Assembly: GCF_014897585.1 (NCBI RefSeq)
Contig: NZ_JABUXW010000022.1
Coordinates: 1 to 64,000, forward strand
DNA from: Brachybacterium tyrofermentans
Lineage (GTDB): Bacteria > Actinomycetota > Actinomycetes > Actinomycetales > Dermabacteraceae
Length of the DNA stretch: 64,000 nucleotides
Direction: 5' to 3'
Below, piece by piece: positions 7,196-16,255 of the stretch. The position numbers and the translations under genes are program-made. The notes below the pieces were generated by a model. The model saw nothing but the letters and a program-made list of their open reading frames with translations, was not told the origin of the DNA and did not search any database. Numbering within the stretch: position 1 is the first letter of the stretch; every line of letters begins with the position of its first letter.

Positions 7196-7990
7196 TCAGC
7201 GAGCCCTGATCCTGCAGTAGGCCTGTACTGCTGCGAGATCGGGGTCGTGCTCCCCGATCGAGGCGTGGTGCGTGATGGTTGTAGGCTCCGGCACCCCGCT
7301 GTCGACATCGCGCATCCAGTACGCCCAGCAGAGCCCCGTGCCCGTGGCCGGGTGTCCGTGCTTGGACAGGAACCTGACCCCCAGGGGGCGCGTTCCGTCG
7401 TCGAGAGTGACCTCATCACGAAGCACGCGGGCGATCGCAGTTGTCAGTGTCCGGTCGTCCCCGGTGAGGTGAGCGAGCGTCAGAGGTTCCTCGAGTTCGC
7501 CGTCGGCCGTCGGCCAGGGATGTTCGTGCAAGTCCTCGAGGGCGGTGATCGTCTCGGTGGCCGTGATGTCGATCCACGAGCCAGCCGGAAATGCGAGGGC
7601 ATAGACCCGCCTCCCTTCCCGGAAGGTGCGGGGGAGCCAGCTGGCCTTCATCGACCCGGTCTCGTCCCACTCGGCGACGATGTCGCGCCAGAGCTCGTCG
7701 AGATTCTTCCCGAGGGCGTCCGCGATCGGCTGGAGAGCGCGGCGCTCTCTGCTGACGTCGGTACGGTACGGCGCCAGCAGCTCCATATAGGCGGTGACCC
7801 GGTCAGCGCACGCGTAGATCGTCCGCCCGGGTGTGTCGTACCGGCTCCACGCCTCAGGGCCGCTGTTCGAAGCTCGAGCAACGGGGTCGAGAGGGCCGTA
7901 GGACTCGCGGGCGATGCGCAGAGCGGAGACCGGGCTCGCCACGAGGGCGAGCCCGGTCCGCGAACAGATCCGCTCATCTGGTGCGGGCAT
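7196..7990 (-). CDS. RES-domain protein, probable NAD+-degrading toxin
   Basis: 264 residues. The RES fold is suggested by an N-terminal ARESYGPLDP segment, then GPEAWSRYDTPGRTIYACADRVTAYMELLAPYR, where the Arg, Tyr and the Glu after the Ala correspond to the residues that give the family its name and line its NAD site. RES toxins of Res-Xre and MbcT type cleave or phosphorolyse NAD+. This protein is longer than the usual 150-220 residues because of a middle segment with PRTFREGRRVYALAFPAGSWIDI. Its start codon lies 9 nt after the stop of the preceding gene, whose product looks like the partner antitoxin, so the pair forms a toxin-antitoxin operon. Assignment rests on motifs and context. Confidence 0.7.
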   Translation of the reverse strand: MPAPDERICSRTGLALVASPVSALRIARESYGPLDPVARASNSGPEAWSRYDTPGRTIYACADRVTAYMELLAPYRTDVSRERRALQPIADALGKNLDELWRDIVAEWDETGSMKASWLPRTFREGRRVYALAFPAGSWIDITATETITALEDLHEHPWPTADGELEEPLTLAHLTGDDRTLTTAIARVLRDEVTLDDGTRPLGVRFLSKHGHPATGTGLCWAYWMRDVDSGVPEPTTITHHASIGEHDPDLAAVQAYCRIRAR

Positions 7991-7999
7991 GAGCGCGCG

Positions 8000-8416
8000 T
8001 CAGCCGCTGAACGTGTCGTCGACCAGCGCCTCAGCGGCCGTCGCCACCTCCGGGAGGCGACCTTCGCGGATTGCATTCACCGGAGTGTCATAGCCCAGCC
8101 AGGGGTTCGCTCCGATGAACCACACCCGAGCGACGTGCTCCCCCTCCGCCTCGGCCACCTTCTGCCACTGTTCGTAGGCGAAGACGAGGCGCTTGATGGT
8201 CTCCGGTCGCGGCTGAGGACCTGTTGCCTTCGCCCACCTATGGGAGGACTTCGTATCGGAGGAGCCGGCCAGAGCCGAGACCAGCGTTCCACCCAGCGAG
8301 GCGTTCAGGCGCCGGGTGAGCTCCCGGATGTCCAGGGCGATCGCACGACGGTAGGCCGAGTCATGGATCGCACCAGCACCGGTCGAGGGTGCGGCAGAGG
8401 ATGTCGTGGGGACCAT
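8000..8416 (-). CDS. Xre/MbcA/ParS-type antitoxin of the RES toxin
   Basis: 138 residues with a good GGAGG site before ATG 8416. The N-terminal third is low-complexity (Ser/Ala/Pro), followed by an HTH-like region (ELTRRLNASLGGTLVSALAG, then RPETIKRLVFAYEQW). The C-terminus VWFIGANPWLGYDTPVNAIREGR matches the toxin-binding domain of this family, in which W(L/F)..N..L...TP...I..G is the signature. In the family the antitoxin precedes the toxin, neutralises it by blocking the NAD pocket and represses their shared promoter. The same order and tight spacing are seen here. Confidence 0.75.
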   Translation of the reverse strand: MVPTTSSAAPSTGAGAIHDSAYRRAIALDIRELTRRLNASLGGTLVSALAGSSDTKSSHRWAKATGPQPRPETIKRLVFAYEQWQKVAEAEGEHVARVWFIGANPWLGYDTPVNAIREGRLPEVATAAEALVDDTFSG

Positions 8417-8635
8417 GGGTGCCTCCGTTCTGAGGTCTATGCCCTCTACGATACTCGGACTTGTCCCCGCATGGCTACCCCTATGCCACGCAAATGCCAC
8501 TGTTCTGCGCCCATTCGGGCCGCTTGCGGCCGTGGCAGAACGCGGCAGTCCTCTGGCTCGCTGGATCTGGTCGTCGGCACCCGGGTCGCGGACGGGCGCG
8601 GGGCGCGATGTTCTGCACTGGTAGCTTCAGTTCTC

Positions 8636-9460
8636 GTGTCCGACCTCGCTGCCCTGATCCCCACCCTCGGCGCCGCCACCTGGGTGCTGGTGATGATCGG
8701 TGCGCTCGTCGTGGGCCTGTCCAAGACCGCCATGCCCGGCGGCGGCACCATCGCCGTCGGCCTCTTCGCGCTCGCCCTGCCGGCGAAGGAATCCACCGCC
8801 GCGCTGCTGCTCCTGCTCATGGTCGGCGACGCGACCGCGCTATGGGTCTATCGGCGCGAGCCCGACGTGCGCACGCTGGTGCGACTGATCCCCAGCGTGC
8901 TCATCGGCATCGTGCTCGGCACGATCTTCTTCGCGACCGTGGGCGGGGACACCGTGCGCACCACGATCGGCGTGATCCTGCTGGTGCTGATCGCGGTGAC
9001 CGTGTGGCGGCGGCGCTCGGCTCGCGTGAAGAAGTCGGCGGATCCGTCCGCGGCCGCGGACGCCGGCGACGCGACCGATCCGGCAGTCGCCCCGTCGGGC
9101 GCCGGGGTCGCGCTCAGCCGCGCCGGGTACGGGGTGCTGGGCGGCTTCACCACGATGGTCGCCAACGCCGGCGGCCCGGTGATGTCGATGTACTTCTACG
9201 CGATGCGGATGCCGGTGCTGACGTTCCTGGGCACCTCCGCCTGGTTCTTCGCGATCGTCAACGTCATCAAGCTGCCCTTCTCCGCCGGCCTCGGCCTCAT
9301 CACGCGCGAGACCCTGGTCATGGACCTGATGCTGGTGCCGCTCGTGCTGATCGGCGCGTACTGCGGGGCGAAGATCGCGCGGCGGATCCCGCAGGCGGTC
9401 TTCGAGAAGCTGATCCTGGTGCTCACCGTCGTCTCGGCATTGGCACTGCTCGTCCTCTGA
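8636..9460 (+). CDS. TauE/SafE (TSUP) family membrane exporter
   Basis: 274 residues, eight or so hydrophobic segments with the family pattern of two half repeats: GALVVGLSKTAMPGGGTIAVGLFAL at the first and GGFTTMVANAGGPVMSMYFYAM at the second. These proteins export or import sulfur-containing or organic anions such as sulfite, sulfoacetate or taurine; the substrate is unknown here. A cytoplasmic loop with RRRSARVKK and an Ala/Asp-rich linker joins the halves. GTG 8636 is chosen because a TAGCTT box ends 8 nt before it and no ribosome binding site exists, so it looks leaderless; this also gives the family length. Confidence 0.85.
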   Translation: MSDLAALIPTLGAATWVLVMIGALVVGLSKTAMPGGGTIAVGLFALALPAKESTAALLLLLMVGDATALWVYRREPDVRTLVRLIPSVLIGIVLGTIFFATVGGDTVRTTIGVILLVLIAVTVWRRRSARVKKSADPSAAADAGDATDPAVAPSGAGVALSRAGYGVLGGFTTMVANAGGPVMSMYFYAMRMPVLTFLGTSAWFFAIVNVIKLPFSAGLGLITRETLVMDLMLVPLVLIGAYCGAKIARRIPQAVFEKLILVLTVVSALALLVL

Positions 9461-9499
9461 GCTCCGGTCCAGACGAGCCTCTGCCCCGAGGAACGCGGC

Positions 9500-10468
9500 T
9501 CAGCGGGCGTCAGCCGCCAGAGTGGCGGCGCCCGACCAGGTGCTGATCTCCTGGAGCACGGTGAGCAGCTCGGGCGGCTGGATCACCTCGATCGGTCCGC
9601 CCAGGCTGATCAGGTGCATGGCCACCCAGCGCAGATCTCCGCTGTCGGATCCGGCGCGCACGATGCACGCGTGCTCGCCGTCGGCCGTGACCGTCGCCGC
9701 CCGCACCGGGGTGAGCTTCTCGACCTCGTGGAGCGGCCGACGGATGCGGGCGACCACCGCCGTCGTGTACCCGCCCACGGTGATCGACTCGCGCACGGTG
9801 GCCTCGATGTCCGGCGTGGGCCGCGGCGTGATCGGGAAGGTGCTGGGATGCACGGTGTGCATGCGGTCCAGGCGGAAGGTGCGCCAGTCCTCGCGGTCCA
9901 GGTCCCAGGCGAACAGGTACCAGCGCCCGTCGACCGAGAGCACTCGCCGCGGCTCGATGCGGCGCTCCCCGCGCTCGCCGTTCCCCTTCTCGTAGTCCAG
10001 GCGCACCCGCAGCCCGTCCCGCACCGCGGTGGCCAGGGCGATCAGCACGGCGGCGCTCGCGGCGGGGACGGGCCGGGCCACCACGCCCAGGGCGTCGGTG
10101 ACGGCGGAGACCTCCGAGCGGACCGTCGGCGGCAGGATGCGGTCCAGGGCTGCGAGCGCCCGCAGCGCCTCGGCGTCCAGCCCCTCGAGGCCCGAGGCGG
10201 CGGCGAGCCGCAGTCCCACGGCGACCGCCACCGCCTCCTGGGAGCCCAGCAGCAGCGGCGGCAGCTCCCGCCCGGCGCCGAGCTGATAGCCGCCGCCGTG
10301 CCCGGCCGAGGTGAGCACCGGGTAGCCCATCGAGCGCAGCCGGTCCACGTCCCGGCGCACGGTTCGCTCGGTCACGTCGAGCTCGCCGGCCAGCTCCGGG
10401 CCGGTCCACACGGTGCGGGACTGCAGCAGGGCGAGCAGTCGCAGGGCTCTGGTGGTCACGTTGCTCAT
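9500..10468 (-). CDS. WYL-domain transcriptional regulator (YafY type)
   Basis: 322 residues. N-terminal winged HTH ([42 protein letters not shown]), a linker, then a WYL domain in which the name-giving residues appear as [23 protein letters not shown], and a C-terminal WCX-like extension. WYL domains sense small ligands or nucleic acids and such regulators often control the divergent neighbour. Here the divergent gene, 119 nt away, encodes a DinB protein, so regulation of that gene is plausible. No clear ribosome binding site precedes ATG 10468; the start is supported by position of the HTH. Confidence 0.9.
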   Translation of the reverse strand: MSNVTTRALRLLALLQSRTVWTGPELAGELDVTERTVRRDVDRLRSMGYPVLTSAGHGGGYQLGAGRELPPLLLGSQEAVAVAVGLRLAAASGLEGLDAEALRALAALDRILPPTVRSEVSAVTDALGVVARPVPAASAAVLIALATAVRDGLRVRLDYEKGNGERGERRIEPRRVLSVDGRWYLFAWDLDREDWRTFRLDRMHTVHPSTFPITPRPTPDIEATVRESITVGGYTTAVVARIRRPLHEVEKLTPVRAATVTADGEHACIVRAGSDSGDLRWVAMHLISLGGPIEVIQPPELLTVLQEISTWSGAATLAADAR

Positions 10469-10587
10469 GGGACGAGTCTGCCCGTCTTTGCGGACAGAAG
10501 CTGTCCGCTTCGGGGAGGAAGGTGGTTCTCGACCGCACAGGAGGGCATCGCGGACACCCGCAGCCCGCACCGAAGGAGAACAGACCC

Positions 10588-11163
10588 ATGCCGTTTCTCA
10601 CCGCAGAGACGACCGACGAGCTCGACAACCTCGCGACCTTCGCCCAGCAGCAGGTCGAGCAGGTCGCCACCACCCTCCATGGCCTGAGCCCCGAGCAGCT
10701 CCGCCAGGTCCCGAGCGCCTCGGGGATGAGCCTCGGTGCGCTGTCCCGGCACGTCCTCCTCATGGCGGAGACCGCGGCGCGGACCATCGCCGCGGCCCCC
10801 GAGGCAGGATCGGCCCCCGACCGCGCGCCGGAGCGGTACCAGGCCGAAGGCGGCCTCGCCCCGGAGGCCGCCCGTGAGGAGGACACCGCGGAGTCGCTGA
10901 CCGAGCTGCTCCAGGCGGCGGGCCAGGACCTCGCGGACGCCATCCGCGGCACCGATCCCGAGACCCGGGGCCCGATGCCCGACCAGCCCTGGTTCGAGGG
11001 CCGCACGAGCTGGAGCATGCGGTGGTACGCCCTGCACCTGGTCGAGGAGAATGCCCGCCACGCCGGCCACGCGGACATCCTCCGCGAGAGCATCGACGGC
11101 AGGACCACTTACGAGCTCAACGCCCTCGCCGCCGGGCAGACCTGGCCGCCCGAGGGCTGGTGA
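10588..11163 (+). CDS. DinB-like/DUF664 protein (1)
   Basis: 191 residues, cytosolic, predicted four-helix bundle of the DinB superfamily. Two metal-type His positions are visible: SRHVLLM in helix two, and [19 protein letters not shown] near the C-terminus, where HxxxH is the usual third-ligand region. Members include bacillithiol or mycothiol-dependent transferases and many unassigned proteins. ATG 10588 is preceded by AAGGAG. It is divergent from the WYL regulator and is followed in the same direction by a second DinB-like gene 88 nt away. Confidence 0.85.
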   Translation: MPFLTAETTDELDNLATFAQQQVEQVATTLHGLSPEQLRQVPSASGMSLGALSRHVLLMAETAARTIAAAPEAGSAPDRAPERYQAEGGLAPEAAREEDTAESLTELLQAAGQDLADAIRGTDPETRGPMPDQPWFEGRTSWSMRWYALHLVEENARHAGHADILRESIDGRTTYELNALAAGQTWPPEGW

Positions 11164-11205
11164 GCCCGGGCCCGAGGGACGGGATCGCGACCGCCGAGGA
11201 TCGAT

Positions 11206-11233
11206 GGCCGACGACTGACGGCCGACGACTGAT
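11206..11233. repeat. 14-bp direct repeat, two units
   Basis: GGCCGACGACTGA followed by C and then T is present twice in tandem between the two DinB-like genes. It lies just upstream of the AGGAGGAG ribosome binding site of the second gene. Confidence 0.6.
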
Positions 11234-11251
11234 GCCCAGGAGGAGAGCACG

Positions 11252-11875
11252 ATGACCAGCAGCGACGCACCCACCGAGAGCGGCGACCCGGTCCCGGGAA
11301 AAGACGGGGACCTGCCCACCGTCCTGATCGATCAGATCGAGTTCCATGTCCGCGAGTTCCTGCGGCCACGGCTCGAAGGGCTGAGCGACGAGGAGTACTT
11401 CTTTGACGCCACGGCCGACGGGACCGCCTGGACCGTTCACCCGCGCACACCCGAGGGCCTGGCGCCGCCCACGTCCATCCAGGGCGGCAGCGGGGACATG
11501 GTCATCGACTTCGAGTTCCCCGAGCCCGAACCCACACCGCTGACCACGATCGCGTGGCGCCTCGGGCACATCATCGTCGGTGTGCTCGGAGCACGCACCA
11601 ACGCCCACTTCGACGGGCCGCCGGCGGACTACATGACCTGGGAGTACGCGGCGACAGCCCAGGAGGCGCTGGCCCAGTTCGACGCCGGGTACGACCGCTG
11701 GATCACGGGCGTCCGCTCCTGGAGCACGGAGGACCTCCAGGTCGCTGTGGGGGAGGCGGAAGGGCCGTGGGCCGAGTACTCCCGCGCCACCCTCGTCGCC
11801 CACATCAATCGCGAGCTCATCCACCACCTCGCCGAGATCGCGCTGCTGCGGGACCTCTGGGCGCACCGCGACTGA
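11252..11875 (+). CDS. DinB-like protein (2)
   Basis: 207 residues, again a DinB-superfamily helical bundle but unlike the first in detail. It contains TIAWRLGHIIVGVLGARTNAHFDG, WEYAATAQEALAQFDAGYDRW and the C-terminal HINRELIHHLAEIALLRDL, which supplies the typical His residues for a metal site. Mycothiol-dependent maleylpyruvate isomerases and related transferases share this design. The start follows a strong AGGAGG. Two adjacent DinB paralogues next to a WYL regulator may form one stress or detoxification unit; that is inference. The gap after the stop is a GAGGGGT-like 7-bp repeat. Confidence 0.85.
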   Translation: MTSSDAPTESGDPVPGKDGDLPTVLIDQIEFHVREFLRPRLEGLSDEEYFFDATADGTAWTVHPRTPEGLAPPTSIQGGSGDMVIDFEFPEPEPTPLTTIAWRLGHIIVGVLGARTNAHFDGPPADYMTWEYAATAQEALAQFDAGYDRWITGVRSWSTEDLQVAVGEAEGPWAEYSRATLVAHINRELIHHLAEIALLRDLWAHRD

Positions 11876-11927
11876 GGGGTGAGGGGTGAGGGTGAGGGGC
11901 TGAGAGCTGCAGGGAAGGTGCGGCGGC

Positions 11928-13154
11928 TCAGCCCGCGGGAGATGGGTCGATCGCTGCCGCTGACCCTGCGCGTGACCACCGGGCCACCAGCAGGTGCAGC
12001 GGCAGTGTGATGGCGAGAACGGCGGCCGCGACGAGCGGCAGATGCCCGGGCACGAGACCCGTCGTCAGCGCGATCCCGCCCACGCCCCCGCCCAGCGCGC
12101 CGCCGAGCGAGACGGCGCTGGCGTTCAGGGCCATGACCACGGCGACGGTTCCCGGGGCCATCGCCGCCAGGCGGGCCTGCTGGGGCACGGCGTGGCCGCC
12201 GTTGCCGATGCCGGCGAGCACGAACCAGACCAGGCTGAGCACCGCGAAGGCGACCGGCGCCGCGAGCTCGAAGGCGAGGGCTCCGAACAGGGCGTTCACG
12301 AGCAGTCCGCAGAGGATGACGGTGAGCACCCGCACCGGGGAGAAGCGGTCCACGAGCCGGCCCGTGATCGCGTTGCCGACCATGCTGGCCACGCCGTGCG
12401 CGCACATGATCACGATCATCATCCAGCCGGCCGGGTGCGTCGGCTCCAGGATCAGCACCGCATAGGTGAAGCAGGTATAGCTCGCGCACAGCACCCCCGT
12501 GGAGACCAGCAGCCCGGCCACGAGGCGAGGCTGGGCCAGGGGCTTCAGCCGGGCCGCCAGCGTCGAGGAGGGGTAGCGCAGCGGGGGCAGGCGCAGCCCG
12601 ATCCCGATCAGGGCGATGACCCCGACCGCGGAGACCAGGATCAGCGGGAATCGCCAGCTCGTCTGCCCGAGGATCAGGCCCACGGGCACCCCGAGCGCGG
12701 TGGCGGTCATCCAGCCGCCGAGCACGAAGGACAGCGCCCGGCCCCGATGCCGCTCCGCCACCAGGTGCACGACGTACCCGGTCACGGCGGCGCCCAGCAG
12801 GCACCCGCCGAGCGCAGCGATGACGCGTCCGCCGAGGGCGAGCGAGTACGTGGGGGCGATCGCGTTGAGCAGGTTGCCGACGATGAAGGTCGACAGGGCC
12901 GCCATGATCACGCGGCGCTGCTCCCAGCCGCTGGTGGTGGCCCCGAGGATCGGCCCGGCCACCGCGGAGGTCAGCGCGAAGACGGAGACGAGCTGCCCGG
13001 TGAGGGCCGGGGTGACATCGAGGTCGGCGGCGACGTCCGGCAGCAGGCCGGCAAGGACGTAGCCGTCGATGCCGGTGGTGAAGGTGGCCACGGCGAGCCA
13101 GATCAGCGTGCTGTACGGGACGCCCGTCGGGCTCGTGGACGCAGGACCTGACAT
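11928..13154 (-). CDS. MFS transporter (DHA1-like drug or sugar efflux type)
   Basis: 408 residues with about twelve hydrophobic segments. Motif A of the family is degenerate (SGWEQRRVIMAAL), and the second half has GRLVDRFSPVRVL. The N-terminus GIDGYVLAGLLPDVAADLDVTP and the whole layout resemble AraJ/YdhP-type exporters, for which substrates are drugs, arabinose-like sugars or nucleosides. Two starts are possible: ATG 13154 with GAAGG seven bases upstream, taken here, or GTG 13178. It lies in the same direction as the upstream Gfo/Idh gene but is separated by 270 nt, including a strong hairpin, so it is probably transcribed alone. Confidence 0.85.
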   Translation of the reverse strand: MSGPASTSPTGVPYSTLIWLAVATFTTGIDGYVLAGLLPDVAADLDVTPALTGQLVSVFALTSAVAGPILGATTSGWEQRRVIMAALSTFIVGNLLNAIAPTYSLALGGRVIAALGGCLLGAAVTGYVVHLVAERHRGRALSFVLGGWMTATALGVPVGLILGQTSWRFPLILVSAVGVIALIGIGLRLPPLRYPSSTLAARLKPLAQPRLVAGLLVSTGVLCASYTCFTYAVLILEPTHPAGWMMIVIMCAHGVASMVGNAITGRLVDRFSPVRVLTVILCGLLVNALFGALAFELAAPVAFAVLSLVWFVLAGIGNGGHAVPQQARLAAMAPGTVAVVMALNASAVSLGGALGGGVGGIALTTGLVPGHLPLVAAAVLAITLPLHLLVARWSRAGSAAAIDPSPAG

Positions 13155-13227
13155 GGCGGGGCCTTCGGGGGTGCTCACGAGGCGGGTGCCTCTCTATCGG
13201 TCGGTGCCAGGAGAGGGGTGGCAGGGG

Positions 13228-13302
13228 AACGGTGTGCGGACAAACGGCGTGCAGGCGAACCGTGCACGGACGAGCCGGGTGCGGACGCGCGGGGCGCAGG
13301 AG
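13228..13302. repeat. 15-bp degenerate tandem repeat, five units
   Basis: Units begin at 13228, 13243, 13258, 13273 and 13288; the first four are recognisable as AACGGTGTGCGGACA variants. It lies between the hairpin after the Gfo/Idh gene and the MFS start. Confidence 0.65.
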
Positions 13303-13309
13303 AGTCAGA

Positions 13310-13361
13310 AATGCGGCTCCAAGACCGATGATGCGCGAAACATCGGTCCTGGAGCCGCATT
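13310..13361 (-). terminator. Long hairpin after the Gfo/Idh gene
   Basis: Arms 13310-13330 and 13341-13361 are complementary over 21 bp with one mismatch and a 10-nt loop. It sits 62 nt after the stop of the minus-strand oxidoreductase gene. The arms begin and end with AATGCGGC/GCCGCATT, so on the minus strand the stem ends in ATT. Terminator is the simplest explanation; a regulatory RNA structure in the MFS leader is an alternative. Confidence 0.6.
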
Positions 13362-13422
13362 ACCGGGGTGCGGGCCCGTCGGGCTAGCGGGCCCGGTGGT
13401 CCTGCCGGGCCCGCCCGTCGGG

Positions 13423-14436
13423 TCAGAGGCTGATGACGTCCGCGACCTGGCCGGTCTTGGAGGACTCGTAGGCCGCGAGGATCACGCCGAGCACGCTGAC
13501 ACCCTCGACCTGGTTGTTGATCGGGCGCTTGCCGGTGGTGAGCACGTCCACGAAGTGGGAGATCTCCGCCGCGAAGGTGTCGACGTCCTCGTGCTCGAAG
13601 ACCTGGGCCTCCTCGCCGCGCAGCTGCACGCGCAGGGTCGAGCCGTCCGAGCTCAGCGAACCCTTCTCGCCCACGGCGGAGAAGCGATCGGTGCCGGGCG
13701 CGGCGGCGTAGGCCCAGGAGGTCACGAGCTGGCCCACGGCGCCGTTGTCGAAGCGCACCAGCACCTGGGCGGAGTCCTCGCCCTCCATGAACTTCAGGCG
13801 GTGGGTGGAGAGCATCGCGAAGGCGCTGACCGGGGTGGCCCCGGCCAGGTGCAGCATCAGGTAGGTGGGGTGGTAGCCGGTGTCGATGAGCTCGCCGCCG
13901 CCGGAGGTGGCCGCGTGCCCGCGCCAGCCCATCGACTCCGGGTCGAAGTCGTTGAAGAAGGAGTCGGTGGTGCGCACCTCGTAGACCTGGCCGAGGGCAC
14001 CGGAGTCGATGACCTCCTTGGCCTTGGCCACGGCCGGCATGAACAGCTGGTTGTGGGCGCACATGAGGGTCACACCGGTCTTCTCGATGACCTGGCTGAC
14101 CGTGGTGGCCTCCTCCGGGGTGAGGCACAGCGGCTTCTCGCACAGGATGTGCTTGCCGGCCTCGGCCGCCGCGATGATCGCGGGGGTGTGGAGGTGGTGG
14201 GGGAGGCAGATGTCGACGGCGTCGATGTTGGGGTCCTTCACCATCTCGGTGAAGTCGCTGTACCCGGTCGCGCCGGTCTCCTCGACGCGCTTGGCGAGAG
14301 CTTCCTCGCTGGCGTCCGCGATCGCCGTGATCTTCACGCGGTCGGGGATCTGGGCGTAGCCCTTCAGGTGGGCGTTGGCGATGCCGCCGCCGCCGATGAG
14401 GCCGATGCGGACGGGGGACTGGACGGTGCTGGTCAT
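13423..14436 (-). CDS. Gfo/Idh/MocA family oxidoreductase (1)
   Basis: 337 residues. Rossmann motif IGLIGGGGIANAHLKGY at the N-terminus, the EKP motif in HILCEKPLCLTPEE (Lys is the catalytic residue of the family) and a C-terminal alpha/beta substrate domain with GGGELIDTGYHPTYLMLHL, where the Asp/His pair normally acts on the sugar or inositol. Such enzymes oxidise a hydroxyl to a ketone using NAD(P). ATG 14436 follows GAGGAG. A second Gfo/Idh gene lies 140 nt upstream in the same direction, so both probably act on related cyclic polyols or sugars. Substrate unknown. Confidence 0.9.
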   Translation of the reverse strand: MTSTVQSPVRIGLIGGGGIANAHLKGYAQIPDRVKITAIADASEEALAKRVEETGATGYSDFTEMVKDPNIDAVDICLPHHLHTPAIIAAAEAGKHILCEKPLCLTPEEATTVSQVIEKTGVTLMCAHNQLFMPAVAKAKEVIDSGALGQVYEVRTTDSFFNDFDPESMGWRGHAATSGGGELIDTGYHPTYLMLHLAGATPVSAFAMLSTHRLKFMEGEDSAQVLVRFDNGAVGQLVTSWAYAAAPGTDRFSAVGEKGSLSSDGSTLRVQLRGEEAQVFEHEDVDTFAAEISHFVDVLTTGKRPINNQVEGVSVLGVILAAYESSKTGQVADVISL

Positions 14437-14576
14437 GGGGTTCTCCTCAAGAGGGTGATGGGTGCTGCGGGGTGATGCTGGTGCTGCTGTGGTTCTGGGG
14501 CCGCGTCGTCTGGCACGTGGGAAGTGCCGGGCGACGCGGGGCCGTGGACACGCTGGACGAGCTCGCCCGACCGGTC

Positions 14577-15539
14577 TCAGGCGGCCGCGGCGGCGTTGGC
14601 CGCGACGACCAGCTCGGTCAGAGCCCGAGCGCGATCGAGGTTCTCGGTGGTCTCCTCGCCGGTGCGGATCGCCTGGACCCACTGGGCGAAGGGGTTCGGG
14701 ATGTCCTCGGGGACCTCGATGACCGTGGGCCCGTCCCCGGTGTCCAGGACCATGGCGCCGTCGGCCCCGAGCCCGTAGGTGAGGGTCCCGGTGGTGCCCT
14801 GGACCTCGATGGAGAAGGGGCTGAACGGCGTCACGAAGCCGGTCTCGACCACGCCGATGGCGCCGTCGGGGCTGGTCACGGTGACCACCGCGTTGTCCTC
14901 GACGCCACGACCGGTCATATCGGTGTAGGTGGCCGAGGCGACGGTCACGTCGGTGCCCAGGATCAGCTGGGTCAGGTACGACGGGTGGGCCGCGAGGTCG
15001 CTGAACGCCCCGCCGATGGCCTCGGCCGGGTCGTAGAAGCGCGGAGGCAGCCAGTCGGCCGTCGAGCCGTTGTGCGCCAGGCGCACGCGGGAATAGCTCA
15101 GGCGGCCCAGCGAGCCGCCGTCGAGCACCTCGCGCAGGGCCACGGTGTACCCGTGGGCGAGGCGCGGCAGGGACACGGTGACCTGCACGCCGGCCGCGCG
15201 AGCGGCCTCGAGCAGCTCGTCGCACTCGGCCAGGGTGGGAGCCAGCAGCTTCTCGGTGAAGACATGCTTGCCGGCGGCGATGACCTTCCCGATCACCTCG
15301 CGGTGCACGGTGGTGGCGGTGGTGATGGTGACGCCGTCGAGATCCTCGCGGGCCAGCAGCTCGTCGAGATCGCCGACGAACTCGACGCCCACGGTCTCGG
15401 CGAGGGCCTTGCCGCGTTCGGCGTCGTCGTCCCAGACCGCGACGAGCTCGGTCTCGGGGTGGTTCTGGGCTTCTCGGGCGTATTCCTCAGCATGGACATG
15501 CCAAGCGGACAGGGCAGCAATGCGCAGCGGTGCGGACAC
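14577..15539 (-). CDS. Gfo/Idh/MocA family oxidoreductase (2)
   Basis: 320 residues. The N-terminus IAALSAWHVHAEEYAREAQ departs from the canonical GxGxxG, which is a known subgroup feature, while the catalytic motif is HVFTEKLLAPTLAECDEL, with EKL in place of EKP. The substrate domain has FSDLAAHPSYLTQLIL with the family His. GTG 15539 follows AGGA and gives the right length. The altered dinucleotide loop suggests unusual cofactor binding, or use of a tightly bound cofactor as in related oxidoreductases. It heads the two-gene unit; upstream (15540-15751) is a promoter region with a run of T's at 15652-15659. Confidence 0.85.
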   Translation of the reverse strand: MSAPLRIAALSAWHVHAEEYAREAQNHPETELVAVWDDDAERGKALAETVGVEFVGDLDELLAREDLDGVTITTATTVHREVIGKVIAAGKHVFTEKLLAPTLAECDELLEAARAAGVQVTVSLPRLAHGYTVALREVLDGGSLGRLSYSRVRLAHNGSTADWLPPRFYDPAEAIGGAFSDLAAHPSYLTQLILGTDVTVASATYTDMTGRGVEDNAVVTVTSPDGAIGVVETGFVTPFSPFSIEVQGTTGTLTYGLGADGAMVLDTGDGPTVIEVPEDIPNPFAQWVQAIRTGEETTENLDRARALTELVVAANAAAAA

Positions 15540-15751
15540 GAATCCTCACGATCCAGGGTTGGGGGAGCGACGTGCCCGCAGGACTTACAGCCGCGTGATG
15601 GCTGTGACTCAGCCTACAGAGATTTCGCGGTCGCGCACACCTGCGGCCACCTTTTTTGCCAAAGACTTAACCGCTTCGTCCTGCAGGAGCGTGCATGCAG
15701 ATGAGTGTCGAGGGGCTGGAGAGAGTTTCGGGGCAGGCCCTGGATGCGTCC

Positions 15752-16255
15752 CTAGAACCAGCCCAGCAGCACGCGCGCGGCCCACACCACGGCCAGCAGC
15801 CCGATGCCGCCGACGGCGAGCTGCTTGCCGACCTCCTTGGCGCGCGGGCCCCCGAGCATGTCGACGGCGTCGGCGATGTCGGACGGCGCGACGAAGCGCG
15901 TCGGGTCCTGCTCGTCGTACCGCACCTCGACCGCCTGCCCGGTGCGGTCCTCCATGCCGATGTCGGAGGTGCCCGCCTCGCCCTGCACCGCCTCCCCGGA
16001 CTGCGTGGTGAAGGCGATCGTCTCGACCATGCGGCGCTCGAAGCCGCCCGGGAGGCGGGTGCGGTGCTCGGTGCTCCTGACCACAGTGCCCTGGGCGGCG
16101 AGGCCCGTCCTGCTCACCAGGCGGTAGGAGCGCACCAGCGCGATCGCGCCCACCATCCCCCGGATCAGGGAGCTGAGCACCGTGACGGCGACGCCGAGCA
16201 GGGCGATGCCCAGCACGATGGGCACCCCGTACCTCAGGGCGTTGAACATCTCCAT
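15752..16255 (-). CDS. DUF3592-type membrane protein
   Basis: 167 residues with a long hydrophobic segment at each end (YGVPIVLGIALLGVAVTVLSSL and VGGIGLLAVVWAARVLLGWF) and between them a soluble strand-rich part with GTVVRSTEHR and a VEVRYDEQDPTRFVAP motif. VxYDPxxPxxA-like sequences mark the DUF3592 family of unknown function, probably a membrane-anchored domain with the middle on one face. The ATG at 16255 gives a full N-terminal helix. It is divergent from the neighbouring membrane protein gene (277 nt apart). Confidence 0.7.
   Translation of the reverse strand: MEMFNALRYGVPIVLGIALLGVAVTVLSSLIRGMVGAIALVRSYRLVSRTGLAAQGTVVRSTEHRTRLPGGFERRMVETIAFTTQSGEAVQGEAGTSDIGMEDRTGQAVEVRYDEQDPTRFVAPSDIADAVDMLGGPRAKEVGKQLAVGGIGLLAVVWAARVLLGWF

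Noticed and set aside
7052..9460. An 802-residue plus-strand frame over the toxin-antitoxin region
   Set aside because: Only the last 274 residues (from 8636) match the TauE family; the rest is antisense to the RES/antitoxin genes.
13423..15225. A 600-residue continuous frame across the Gfo/Idh (1) gene
   Set aside because: The real protein begins at 14436 after GAGGAG; the upstream part is antisense overlap of the second oxidoreductase.
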